Of a stretch of 64,000 bases of DNA, positions 35,003 to 44,100 are shown one piece after another. The position numbers were made by a program, and so were the translations under genes. Every line of letters begins with the position of its first letter. Positions within the stretch are counted from its first letter, which is position 1. Source of the stretch: Curtobacterium sp. ER1/6 (GTDB taxonomy: Bacteria > Actinomycetota > Actinomycetes > Actinomycetales > Microbacteriaceae); contig NZ_MJAK01000008.1 in assembly GCF_001742745.1 (NCBI RefSeq), positions 86 to 64,085 of the forward strand, in the 5' to 3' direction. The notes beneath the pieces are model-generated. The model did not search any database and had not been told where the DNA came from. It was given only the letters and a program-made list of their open reading frames with translations.

Positions 35003-35820
35003 TTCACGGCCCCCTCGGTGAGTCCGGTGATGAGTCGGCGCTGCAGCACGACGTAGGCGACGACGATCGGCAGGGCGACCAGGACGGCCGCGGCCGCGGT
35101 GACGTCGGGCTGCGCGCCGCGCTCCGCTCCGGAGAAGAACGACAGCGACAGGGGCGCGGTCTGCACGGCCTCGTTCTGCGGCACGAGCACCAGCGCGAGC
35201 AGGAACTCGTTCCACGTGAACAGGAACAGGATCGTCGCGAGGGTGGCGACGGCGGGCATCGCGACCGGCATGAGGACGTCGCGCAGGATGCGGAACCGTC
35301 CGGCGCCGTCGATCCGTGCGGCCTCGAGCAGCTCGACGGGCACGGACGCGAAGAACGACCGCATCCAGAACACCCCGAGCGGGACCGACAGGCCGACCTG
35401 CGGCAGGATCAGCGCCCAGTAGGTGTCGACGAGACCCCAACCCGCGAGCATCTGGTAGAGCGGCAGCACCGTGACCTCGTACGGCAGGACGAGTCCGACG
35501 AGCAGCAGGCCCAGCAGGATGCGGCCGCCGGGGACGCGCATGTGCGCCAGTGCGTAGCCGGCGAGACACGCGACGGCCGCGGTGACCACCACGACGGTGA
35601 TCGCCACGACGGCACTGGAGACGAGCGCGGAACCGAACCCGCCCTGCGTCCACGCGGCCACGTAGTTGCCGAAGCCGCCGCTGCCGGCGCTCGCCGCGCC
35701 TCCCGTCCGACCGCCACCCAGCGAGGTGACGACGACCGACGCGAGCGGGAACGCGGCGATCAGCGCGGCGACGACGAGGACGGCGTGCGTCAGCGCCGTC
35801 TCGGTGCGGGCGACCCTCAT
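34999..35820 (-). CDS. sugar ABC transporter permease, MalG type
   Basis: The 273-residue protein has six helices, with the EAA loop LLEAARIDGAGRFRILRDVL at about 180-199 and the end RRLITGLTEGAVK. ATG at 35820 overlaps the stop of the MalF-type gene by four bases. A stretch near 35697 on the plus strand contains a half copy of the palindromic repeat within codons; I regard it as chance or a relic. Confidence 0.87.
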   Translation of the reverse strand: MRVARTETALTHAVLVVAALIAAFPLASVVVTSLGGGRTGGAASAGSGGFGNYVAAWTQGGFGSALVSSAVVAITVVVVTAAVACLAGYALAHMRVPGGRILLGLLLVGLVLPYEVTVLPLYQMLAGWGLVDTYWALILPQVGLSVPLGVFWMRSFFASVPVELLEAARIDGAGRFRILRDVLMPVAMPAVATLATILFLFTWNEFLLALVLVPQNEAVQTAPLSLSFFSGAERGAQPDVTAAAAVLVALPIVVAYVVLQRRLITGLTEGAVK

Positions 35821-36785
35821 GCGCGGACCCCCTTCCGACGGTCGCGGTCGGGGCGTTCGCGCAGCGCGAGCTGCACGACGCCGACGACCACGAGGATGAG
35901 CACGGTCAGGACGACCGCGAGGGCCGAGGCCTGGCCGAGGGCGCGGTCCTGGAACGCGTCCTGGTAGACGAAGACGCTCGGGACCGTGGTCGACGTGCCG
36001 GGACCGCCACGGGTGGTGTTCCAGATGAGGTCGAAGTTCCGGAGCGCGAACGTGATCGTCAGGATGAGTGCGATGGAGATCTGCGGGCGGAGTGCCGGCA
36101 GGGTGATCGCGGTGAACTCGCGGAACGCACCGGCGCCGTCGAGCCGGGCTGCCTCGTACAGCGACCGGTCGATCGTCGCGATGCCGGCGAGGAACAGGAC
36201 CATGCAGAGGCCGTACTCGACCCAGGTCCCGATGAGGCCGATGGACGGCAGCGCCGTGCCGAAGTCGCCGAGCCACGTGTGCGTGAGGCCGCCGAGCCCG
36301 ACCGCGCGGAGTGCGCCGTTGACCGGACCGTCGTCGGCGAGGATGCCGCGCCAGGCGACCGCGACGACGACGCTCGACAGGATCTGGGGCAGGAACAGCA
36401 CCGCGCGGAGGACGGTGAGACCGTGGATCCGGATGCGGGACATGGCGCCGGCGAGCAGCAGGCCGACGAGCACCGGGAGCGCGGCGTAGAACACGAGCAG
36501 GACGAGGGAGTGGCCGAGCGCCTCACGGAGGTCGGCGTCGGAGAAGACCGCGGCGTAGTTCGAGAGTCCGGCCGGGGTGGCGACCGAGATGCCGTCCCAG
36601 TCGTAGAACGAGATCCGGACGGACTGGACGATCGGGACCACGACGAACACCACGAAGAACGCGAGTGCCGGGGCGACGTAGAGCAGCGAGGACCAGCTGG
36701 GGCGGGAGGCCGCCTGGCGACGCGTTCGTCGCGCCGTCCGGACGGCCTCCCGGTCCTCGCCCCGCTGGGCGAGTGCGGTCGTCAT
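35817..36785 (-). CDS. sugar ABC transporter permease, MalF type
   Basis: The 322-residue protein has a basic N-terminus, six helices and the EAA loop LYEAARLDGAGAFREFTAIT (about 220-239). It starts one base after the binding-protein stop, in one operon with it. Together with the MalG-type partner it forms the channel; the ATPase is not encoded here. Confidence 0.87.
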   Translation of the reverse strand: MTTALAQRGEDREAVRTARRTRRQAASRPSWSSLLYVAPALAFFVVFVVVPIVQSVRISFYDWDGISVATPAGLSNYAAVFSDADLREALGHSLVLLVFYAALPVLVGLLLAGAMSRIRIHGLTVLRAVLFLPQILSSVVVAVAWRGILADDGPVNGALRAVGLGGLTHTWLGDFGTALPSIGLIGTWVEYGLCMVLFLAGIATIDRSLYEAARLDGAGAFREFTAITLPALRPQISIALILTITFALRNFDLIWNTTRGGPGTSTTVPSVFVYQDAFQDRALGQASALAVVLTVLILVVVGVVQLALRERPDRDRRKGVRA

Positions 36786-36786
36786 G

Positions 36787-38121
36787 TCAGCCGTGCGCCT
36801 TCGCCCAGGTCTCCTGGACCGTCTCGGTGAAGGCCTTCGGGGTGGTCCTGCCGGCCATCACCTCCTGGAGCGAGCCGCCCATCTTCGTCAGCATGTCCGT
36901 GGTGGTCCAGTCGTAGTAGCCGACCTGGGTGCCCGCGGCGATGGTCTCCTTCAGCGCGGTGAGGGTCTGCTCCTGCAGCGGGTCCGAGCTCGAGACGCCG
37001 TCCGTCACGACCGGCAGGCGACCGGTGTCGAGGATCCACTGGCCGGTCTGCGGCGTGTGCAGCATGGCGAGGAACGCGATCGCGGCGTCCTGGTGCTCGG
37101 ACTTCGTGCTGATGTGCCACGGCGACGCGGTCGCGCCGACACCGCCCGAGGTCAGCGAGCCGAAGCCGAACTCCTCCGCGTTCAGCGACGCGCCGTTCCA
37201 CGAACCGCCGACGAAGAAGACCCCGTCGCCGCCGGCGAAGCGCGCGATCGCGTCCTCGTTGCTCAGGCCGTCGTACCCGGTCCCGAAGTACCCCTTCTGC
37301 GCCCAGTCGCGCATGGTCTGCGCGGCCTCGACGTTGCCCGAGGTCTCGAAGGTGCTGCCCGACTTCCCACCGATCCAGTCGGCGATGTCCTTCGGCTCCT
37401 GCGTGGTGGCGGCGATGTCGGAGAAGACGTGCGTCGCGGCGTACTGGTCCGAGTTGCCCAGGACGATCGGCTGCTCGCCGGCTGCCTTCGCCTTCGCCAG
37501 GTCGGCCTCGAGGTCGTCGATCGAGGTCGGCGGCTGGAGGCCGAGCGCGTCGAGCTTCGCCTTGTCGTAGTAGATGCCCTGCACCTCGCTGATGGGCGAC
37601 ATGCCGTAGAGGGTGCCGGAGCCGAACGTGCTCCCGTCGGTCTTCCACTCCGAGGGCGCCAGGGTGGACGCGCCGGTGCCGGACGTCCAGCCGTAGATCT
37701 TCGCGACGTCGTCGAGCGGCCGGACGAGCTTCCCCTTGACGAGTGCGCCGTCGACGGCGTAGCCGATGTTGCCCTGGAAGAGGTCGGGGGCGTTCGTGGA
37801 GTTCGCGGCGTTGACGACGGTGGCGATCAGGTCGTCGAAGCTCTTGTACGTGATCTTCACGTCGACGTTCGGGTACGCCTTCTCGTACGCGGGGACGAGC
37901 TTCTCCATGAGCGGCTTCTCGGCGACGTCCGCCCACATCGTCAGGGTGGTGTCGCCGCCGTCCTCCACGTCGGCAGCCGTCACCTTGCTCGTGATCTCGG
38001 GTTGGTCGGCACCCGTGCTCCCACCGCCGGCCCCGGGAGCAGAGCACCCCGCGAGGGCGACGACGAGTCCGATGGCTGGGAGTGCGGCGAGCAGGGGTCG
38101 CCGTCGTGCTGCTGCGGTCAT
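36787..38121 (-). CDS. ABC transporter solute-binding lipoprotein (HisD operon)
   Basis: The 444-residue protein has a signal peptide ending in the lipobox VALAGCSAP and a solute-binding type 1 fold: TLTMWADVAEKPLMEKLVPA, IYYDKAKLDALGL and GGDGVFFVGGSWNG. It begins 2 bases after the dehydrogenase stop. The ligand is unknown; the operon suggests an alpha-glucosylated, nitrogen-bearing compound. Confidence 0.88.
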   Translation of the reverse strand: MTAAARRRPLLAALPAIGLVVALAGCSAPGAGGGSTGADQPEITSKVTAADVEDGGDTTLTMWADVAEKPLMEKLVPAYEKAYPNVDVKITYKSFDDLIATVVNAANSTNAPDLFQGNIGYAVDGALVKGKLVRPLDDVAKIYGWTSGTGASTLAPSEWKTDGSTFGSGTLYGMSPISEVQGIYYDKAKLDALGLQPPTSIDDLEADLAKAKAAGEQPIVLGNSDQYAATHVFSDIAATTQEPKDIADWIGGKSGSTFETSGNVEAAQTMRDWAQKGYFGTGYDGLSNEDAIARFAGGDGVFFVGGSWNGASLNAEEFGFGSLTSGGVGATASPWHISTKSEHQDAAIAFLAMLHTPQTGQWILDTGRLPVVTDGVSSSDPLQEQTLTALKETIAAGTQVGYYDWTTTDMLTKMGGSLQEVMAGRTTPKAFTETVQETWAKAHG

Positions 38122-38123
38122 GG

Positions 38124-39473
38124 TCACTTCCGGGTCGTGAGTTCGGGGGAGGGGAGCGTGCTGCGGTGGAGCCGGTCGGTGCGGAGCGTCGCGGTCGCGC
38201 GGTGGGCGGACATGCCCTCGCTGGCCGAGATGACGTCGACGGCGTCGGCGAGGGCCGGGGTGGCCTCGCGGGCGATGCGCTGGTAGGTGAGGGGCTTGAG
38301 GAACCGGGAGACGGACAGCCCGGCGCTGTGCTTCGCGCCGCCGGCGGTCGGCAGGGTGTGGTTCGTGCCCGCCATGCCCTTGTCCGAGTACGCCACCGTG
38401 CTCCACGGCCCGATGAAGAGCGAGCCGTAGTTCGTGAGGCGGTCGTGGTACCAGGCGTCGTCGGCGGTCTGCACCTCGAGGTGCTCGGGTGCGAGCTCGT
38501 CCATGACCGCCACCGCGGACTCGCGGTCGTCCACGACGACGACGGACCCGAAGTCGTGCCAGGCCGGGCCGCAGATCGCGTTCGTGGAGAGGGTCGGCAG
38601 TTGGCGTTCGACCTCGGCGACGACCGCCTCACCGAGTGCCCGCGACGTCGTGACGAGGGCGGCGGGGGAGTTCGGGCCGTGCTCGGCCTGTCCGAGCAGG
38701 TCCGCTGCGACGAGCTCCGGGTCGGCCGTCTCGTCGGCGATGACCGCGACCTCGGACGGTCCGGCGAGCAGGTCGATGGCGACGGTGCCGAACAGCTGGC
38801 GCTTCGCCTCGGCGACGAACGCGTTGCCGGCGCCGACGATCATGTCGACCGGCGCCTCGCCGAGCAGCCCGTACGCCATCGCCGCCAGGGCCTGGACGCC
38901 ACCGACGACGAAGAGCCGGTCCACGCCGGACACGTACGCGGCGTAGGCGACCGCGGCGTTGACCCCGCCGTCCGGCTGCGGCGGCGTGCAGGCGATCACC
39001 GTGGGCACGCCGGCGGCCTTGGCGACACCGACGCTCATGAACGCGCTCGCGGTCAGGGGGAAGCGCCCGGCCGGCAGGTACGCGCCGACACTGCCGACCG
39101 GGACGTAGCGCTGGCCGACGGTGAGGCCCGGCAGGAGCTCGGCCTCGAAGTCGGTCAGGTGGTCGCGCTGGAGCCGGGCGAACTGCTGGGTGCGCTCGGC
39201 GCCGAGCTCGATGGCCGCGCGGAGCGCCGGGTCGAGTCGGTCGCCGGTGGCGGCGAGTTCGTCGCGGCTGAGTTCGACCACGTCGGCACCGTCGAGCTCC
39301 GTGGCGTACCGTCGCACGGCCTCGATGCCGTCCCGGGCGATCTCGGCCAGCATCCCGGCGACGCGCTCGGCGACCGCCGGGTCGCGCTGCGCCTCCGGGG
39401 CATCGACCGCGGGGGCCTTGACGAACGAGAACCGGTGGGCGTTCTCGGCGGAGAACCGGGGGCTGAGCTTCAT
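38124..39473 (-). CDS. HisD-family dehydrogenase in a catabolic operon
   Basis: The 449-residue protein has the full zinc set of histidinol dehydrogenase, Gln262 and His265 (GQAEHG), Asp364 and His423, and the catalytic pair Glu330-His331 (LAPEHLE). It sits outside any histidine operon. The C-terminal region around YSDKGMAGTNHTLPTAGGAK then FLKPLTYQR recalls the sulfopropanediol dehydrogenase branch (HpsN). Family enzymes oxidise an alcohol to a carboxylate in two NAD-dependent steps. Here it is the first gene of an operon with a sugar importer, an amidase and GH13, so it probably oxidises a hydroxylated aglycone. Histidinol or DHPS as substrate is not proven. Confidence 0.85.
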   Translation of the reverse strand: MKLSPRFSAENAHRFSFVKAPAVDAPEAQRDPAVAERVAGMLAEIARDGIEAVRRYATELDGADVVELSRDELAATGDRLDPALRAAIELGAERTQQFARLQRDHLTDFEAELLPGLTVGQRYVPVGSVGAYLPAGRFPLTASAFMSVGVAKAAGVPTVIACTPPQPDGGVNAAVAYAAYVSGVDRLFVVGGVQALAAMAYGLLGEAPVDMIVGAGNAFVAEAKRQLFGTVAIDLLAGPSEVAVIADETADPELVAADLLGQAEHGPNSPAALVTTSRALGEAVVAEVERQLPTLSTNAICGPAWHDFGSVVVVDDRESAVAVMDELAPEHLEVQTADDAWYHDRLTNYGSLFIGPWSTVAYSDKGMAGTNHTLPTAGGAKHSAGLSVSRFLKPLTYQRIAREATPALADAVDVISASEGMSAHRATATLRTDRLHRSTLPSPELTTRK

Positions 39474-39528
39474 GGAGACGAGCCTGACCGGCGCCGGCGC
39501 AGAGGACAAGAGCCGATGATCCACGGTC

Positions 39529-39543
39529 GGCCATAGGGTGGCC
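39529..39543. promoter_or_regulatory. dyad between divergent dehydrogenase and LysR genes
   Basis: GGCCATAGGGTGGCC has 5-base arms (GGCCA, TGGCC) around TAGGG and ends two bases before the LysR start. It probably combines the LysR -10 with an autoregulatory site. The whole gap is only 72 bases and must hold both promoters. Confidence 0.5.
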
Positions 39544-39545
39544 CT

Positions 39546-40439
39546 GTGACGCTCACCCAACTCCGGGCCTTCCTGGTCATCGTCGCCGCCGGCTCGTTCT
39601 CGGCCGCCGCCGTGCAGCTCGGGATGGCGCAGCCCTCGGTCTCCGAGCTCGTCAAGCGCATGGAGGAGACCTACGGCGTCCGGCTCTTCACCCGCGGCAG
39701 CCGCGGTCTCGTCCTGACCGCGGCCGGGGAGGGACTGCTCCCGCACGCGCGGCAGGCCGTCGAGGCGGCGGACGCGGCCGACCGCTCCCTGCGCGAGCTC
39801 ACCAGCCTGCAGGGCGGCGTCGCCACCTTCGGGCTCCTGCGGAACGCGAACTACTACTTCCTGTCCCGGCTGCTGGAGCGCTTCCACGCCCGGTACCCGG
39901 ACGTACGGCTCCGGGTGATCGGCCTGAACTCGGTCGAGGTCGCCGAGGCGGTCGCGGCGGGCGAGCTCGAGGCGGGCCTGGTGGTGCTGCCGATCGATGC
40001 GGAGGGACTCGAGGTGACGCCGCTCCGCCGCGACGACGTCCTGTTCGCGTCGGCCGACCCGGAGCGCACCGCGCGGCCCGTGACGATCGAGGACCTCGCG
40101 GCGACGGACCTCGTGCTGTACGACGCGCACTACGGCTGGCGGGACCCGACGCGACGGCAGCTGGCGGAGCGTGCACAGTTCGCCGGCGTGTCGCTGGTGC
40201 CGCGGATCGAGGTGGAGCACATCGACTCGGCGCTCGACCTCGTCGCGCGTGGTGCGGGGGACACGGTCGTGTCCGGAGCGGTGGCGGCGGGACGGAACTT
40301 CCCCGCCGGCCTGCACACGGTGCCGTTCGCGGAGCCGCTGCACGACGTCATCGCCCTGGTGCAGCGATCGGGGGTGGTGCTGTCCCCTGCCACCCGCGAA
40401 CTCGCACGGTTGGCGCGACGGATGCTGCTCGAACGGTGA
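39546..40439 (+). CDS. LysR-family regulator of the HisD operon
   Basis: The 297-residue protein has a LysR helix-turn-helix (LTQLRAFLVIVAAGSFSAAA, MAQPSVSELVKRMEE, VRLFTRGSRG) and an effector domain from about residue 88. The divergent position implies control of the six-gene operon. The GTG start is probably leaderless. The effector is presumably an intermediate of the pathway. Confidence 0.87.
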   Translation: MTLTQLRAFLVIVAAGSFSAAAVQLGMAQPSVSELVKRMEETYGVRLFTRGSRGLVLTAAGEGLLPHARQAVEAADAADRSLRELTSLQGGVATFGLLRNANYYFLSRLLERFHARYPDVRLRVIGLNSVEVAEAVAAGELEAGLVVLPIDAEGLEVTPLRRDDVLFASADPERTARPVTIEDLAATDLVLYDAHYGWRDPTRRQLAERAQFAGVSLVPRIEVEHIDSALDLVARGAGDTVVSGAVAAGRNFPAGLHTVPFAEPLHDVIALVQRSGVVLSPATRELARLARRMLLER

Positions 40440-40510
40440 CCGGCCGGTCGAGGGCGGCGCGTACCGTGCGGGGCGACAGGAAACCGGCACACGACGGAAG
40501 AGGGACCACC

Positions 40511-41008
40511 ATGTCCGGAACCACGCACGACGACCAGCACCACGTCGCCGAACTGCTCGGCGACGCCGAGGTGGCGATGCTGACCACCATGACCGAGGAC
40601 GGTCGGCACGTCAGCCGCCCGATGGCGATCCAGGAGGCCGAGTTCGACGGCGACCTCTGGTTCTTCGCGTACGACGACTCCGCCAAGGCCCGGCAGATCG
40701 CCGCGCACCCCGAGGTGAACGTCGCGTTCTCCGACACGAAGGGGCACTCGTGGACGTCGCTCGCCGGGCGCGCGAGCGTCGTGCACGACCGGCAGAAGGC
40801 CGAGCAGCTCTGGGCGAAGCCGCTGCAGGCGTGGTTCCCGGACGGACTCGAGACGCCGGGGCTCGCGCTGATCAGGATCGAGGCGGACTCCGCCGAGTAC
40901 TGGGAGGGGCCGAAGAGCACGGCGGCCTACGTGGCGAAGACCGTGCGGGCCGCGGTCACGCGCGACCCGGGTCGTGACCCCATCGAGAACGGGACCGTCG
41001 AGCTCTGA
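40511..41008 (+). CDS. pyridoxamine 5'-phosphate oxidase-like flavin-binding protein
   Basis: The ATG at 40511 has GAAGAGGGA 5-6 bases upstream. The 165-residue protein is a split-barrel of the general-stress PPOX-like group: AMLTTMTEDGRHVSRPMAIQ, LWFFAYDDSAKARQI, NVAFSDTKGHSWTSLAGRAS and EYWEGPKSTAAYV. Such proteins bind FMN or FAD; their substrate is usually unknown. It is a single gene ended by the composite repeat. Confidence 0.85.
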   Translation: MSGTTHDDQHHVAELLGDAEVAMLTTMTEDGRHVSRPMAIQEAEFDGDLWFFAYDDSAKARQIAAHPEVNVAFSDTKGHSWTSLAGRASVVHDRQKAEQLWAKPLQAWFPDGLETPGLALIRIEADSAEYWEGPKSTAAYVAKTVRAAVTRDPGRDPIENGTVEL

Positions 41009-41021
41009 CGCTCGCCGACGA

Positions 41022-41125
41022 CGGACGGGAGGGTCCCCACCGGCACGGCCGGCACGCCGCTGGCGCGTCGTGCCGGAACCGGCGGCGTGGGCCCAAGTGC
41101 CGGCTGGCACCGTCCCTCCCGTCCG
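41022..41125. repeat. 104-base composite member of the palindromic repeat family
   Basis: The outer ends carry the family arms, CGGACGGGAGGG and CCCTCCCGTCCG, but about 80 bases lie between them instead of 20. This centre contains further GC-rich inverted segments (CCGGCACGGCCGGC, GCCGGCTGGCAC). It looks like one element inserted into, or expanded from, another. It lies between two convergent genes. Confidence 0.65.
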
Positions 41126-41141
41126 TCAGGCCGTCGGACCG

Positions 41142-44100
41142 TCAGCCGCGCACGCGACGTCGGCGACGCACCGTCAGCACGACCCCGCCGGCGGCGAGCA
41201 ACCCGGCGGCCAGCAGCGCCAGTGGCAGCAGGTCCGCACCCGTCCACGCGAGGGCACCGTCGCGGCCCCCGGCTGCGTCCGACCCCGGGGCAGCCCCCGC
41301 GCCGTCGGCACCCGCCGCCGGACCGGACCCGCCGGGCGAGCCGGCTCCCGGCGTCGCACCGGGCGTCGGGGTCGGCGTCGCACCCGGCCCGGACGCCGCG
41401 GGCGTCACCGTGAACGCCGCCCGGGCGAGCACCGTGTCACCCACCGAGGCCGTCACCGTGACCCGGCCGGACGCGGTGGCCGGCACCGTCAGCTCGGCCG
41501 AGAACGCGCCGGCCGCGTCGGTGTGCGCGGTGGCGCCACCGAGGTCCGGCGTTGTGGCGAGCGCCACGTCGGTGTCGGCCGGGAAGCCCGCGCCCGTCAC
41601 GGTCTGCACGGCACCCGCGGCGACCTGCGGGTCCGCGACCCGGAGCGTCGGGGTCACCGCCGCCTCGCTGCTGAACCGCACGACCGTGTGCTCGCTCACG
41701 GACCGCTCGTCGACCGGCACGCTGATGGTGCGCGTGGCGGCGTCGTAGGTCCACGCCGTGTCGGCGACCGGGCGGCCGTCGACGGTCACGGTGCGCGGAC
41801 GGTCCGCGTCGCGGAAGGTCGCGGTCCACGCGCGGTCCTGCACCTGGCCCGCGAAGCTGCCGTCCACCGGGGCGATGTCGAGCGTGCCGCCGGTCGCCTG
41901 CTGCGTGTAGCGGACGGCCGTGGAGGCACTGCTCGCCGCCGCCTTGCCGCGCACGTCCGCCGCCGTGGTCGCGCCCTCACCGGCGTCCTCGTACAGGTCG
42001 AAGGCGCCGTCCGCGCCGGTCGCCACCGTCAGGGTGACGGCGTCGAGCGGTGCCGCGTCGTTCGCGACGTGGTGCGAGCGGGTCGGGACGATCCCACCGC
42101 TCTTCACGAACACGGGCATGCTGTCGAGTCCGGTCGTCACGTCGGCGGTGGTGCCACCGGCGTACGTCTTCCCCGTGAACCAGTCGGTCCAGGAGCTGCC
42201 GGCCGGGAACCACACCGAGCGGGTGGCGGTGCCGGTGTCCGCGTCGTTCGCGGTCGTGACCGGGGCGACGAGGACGTCCTCGCCGTACAGGTACTCGGAG
42301 CCGGCCTGGGCGTAGGACTGCTGCGCCTCGGGGTACTGCAGGTAGAGCGGCTGCAGGATCGGGGTGCCGGTCGCCGTCGCCTGGGCGGCGAGGGTGTACG
42401 TCAGGGGGAGCAGGTCCTCGCGGAGGTTCAGGAACTGCTTCGCCGATGCGTTCGCGGCGGCCGGGTACTGCCAGGGCAGCCGGTCGCTGTGGTTGCTGTG
42501 CAGGCGGTCGATCGGCTGGAAGGTCCCGAGCTGCACCCAGCGGGCGTAGAGGTCCTCGGGCAGCTGGGTCGTGCCCGGCTCGGCGCCCTCGATGCCGTAC
42601 TGCGCACCGTTGTGGCCGCCGATGTCGTGGCTGATCGACGCGAGGCCGGTCGCAGCGGACTCACCCGGGGTGTACCCGACCTCGGCCGCCAGCATGTCCC
42701 ACGACGACGTGGTGTCGCCGGTGAAGTGCACCGTGGTGCGCTTGTCCGCCCACGGCCCGGTGGGGACCGCCTGCGGGTTGCCGTAGCCGCCCGCGGTCAG
42801 CGAGCCGTACGCCCGCGAGAACGCCAGGCCGCGGCCGCCGAGGGCCTCGTTCGTCGCCTTCGCGTACTGCTGGTTGATGAAGGCGTCGGGGGTGACGCCG
42901 TTCGCCGAGTACTTCGAGTTCTCGCTGCAGCACCAGTCGAGCCACCACATGTCGACGCCCTCGGGCTGCAGCGACGTGTGCAGGTCGAAGTAGGCCTTGA
43001 GCTGGTCGGGGTCCGACCAGTCGAACAGGTAGCGGTCGCCGTCGCCCTTCGTGAGCTTCCCCTTCGCCGTGGCCTGCGCCTGCGCGAACTTCGGGTCCTT
43101 GCTCGAGATCGACGGGTGGATGTTCAGGGTGTTGTGGATGCCCTCGGCGTGCCAGTCGGCGAGCAGCCCGGTCATGTCCGGGATGCGGGCCGGGTCGACC
43201 GACCAGCCGTCCCACTTGCTGTCGCCCTCGTTCGTCGTGCTGCCGGTCTTGTAGTCCGTGTCGATCGCCATGACGTCGACCGGGACCCCCTCGTCGCGGA
43301 AGCGCTTCGCGATCGCCAGGTAGTCGGCCTGCGAGCGGTCGTAGTACTCGGAGTACCAGACGCCGTACGCCCAGCGGGGGAGGAGCTTCGTCGGTCCGGT
43401 CAGGACCGCGAGCTCCTGGAGTGCGTGGCGGTAGTCGGAGCCGTAGCCGAAGACGTAGCCGTCCTGGTACGGCTTCCCGCCGTGGTCACCGGCGGGGGTG
43501 ACGGTGTCCGTCGTCGGGTCGTACCCGGCCGATGCGCTGTCGTCGAGGAGCGACCAACCGTCCTGGTACAGCAGGCCCGGGTTGGTCTTGACGGACCCGT
43601 TCGCGGTGTCGAGGTCGCGGCGGTACCCGCCGAGCGGGGCGTGCGCCGCGAGCACCGGCGATGCGGTGTCGACGACGGCCACCGTGTCGAAGTTGACGTT
43701 GCAGTTCGCCGCCACGGTCGGGCAGCCGATCACGACGTCGTTCGTCCCCGCGGCGAGGTGCACCGGGACGGACACGGTGTTCCAGTCGTCCCAGCCGCTC
43801 GTCCTCGGCAGCTCCGCCGTGGTCGCCGCCTGGCCCGCGGGCGCGGCGGTCAGCGTCGGGACGGTCGCGGAGCCGTTGGCGTAGCGGACCTGGAGGACGT
43901 GGTCGCCGGCCGTCGGGACGCCGGTGACGTGCGCGGTCAGCTGGGCGCCGCTGCGCTCGAACCCGGCGGCGAAGCCGGTGCCGGCGAAGCCGTTGTGGTT
44001 CGTGGCCGTGTCCGCGGGAGCGGTCAACGCCGCGTCCTCGGCCTGGCAGACGACCCCGAAGGCGCAGTCCTGCCCACCGGCGGCGGTCGACGGCGCCGGG

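Noticed and set aside
35690..35715. Half copy of the palindromic repeat (CGCGCCTCCCGTCCG) inside a permease gene
   Set aside because: Only one arm is present and it encodes ordinary permease residues, so it is probably coincidence and was not listed as a repeat.
38124..39473. Histidine biosynthesis locus
   Set aside because: No other his gene is nearby and the dehydrogenase is the first gene of a sugar-uptake operon, so a biosynthetic call was not made.
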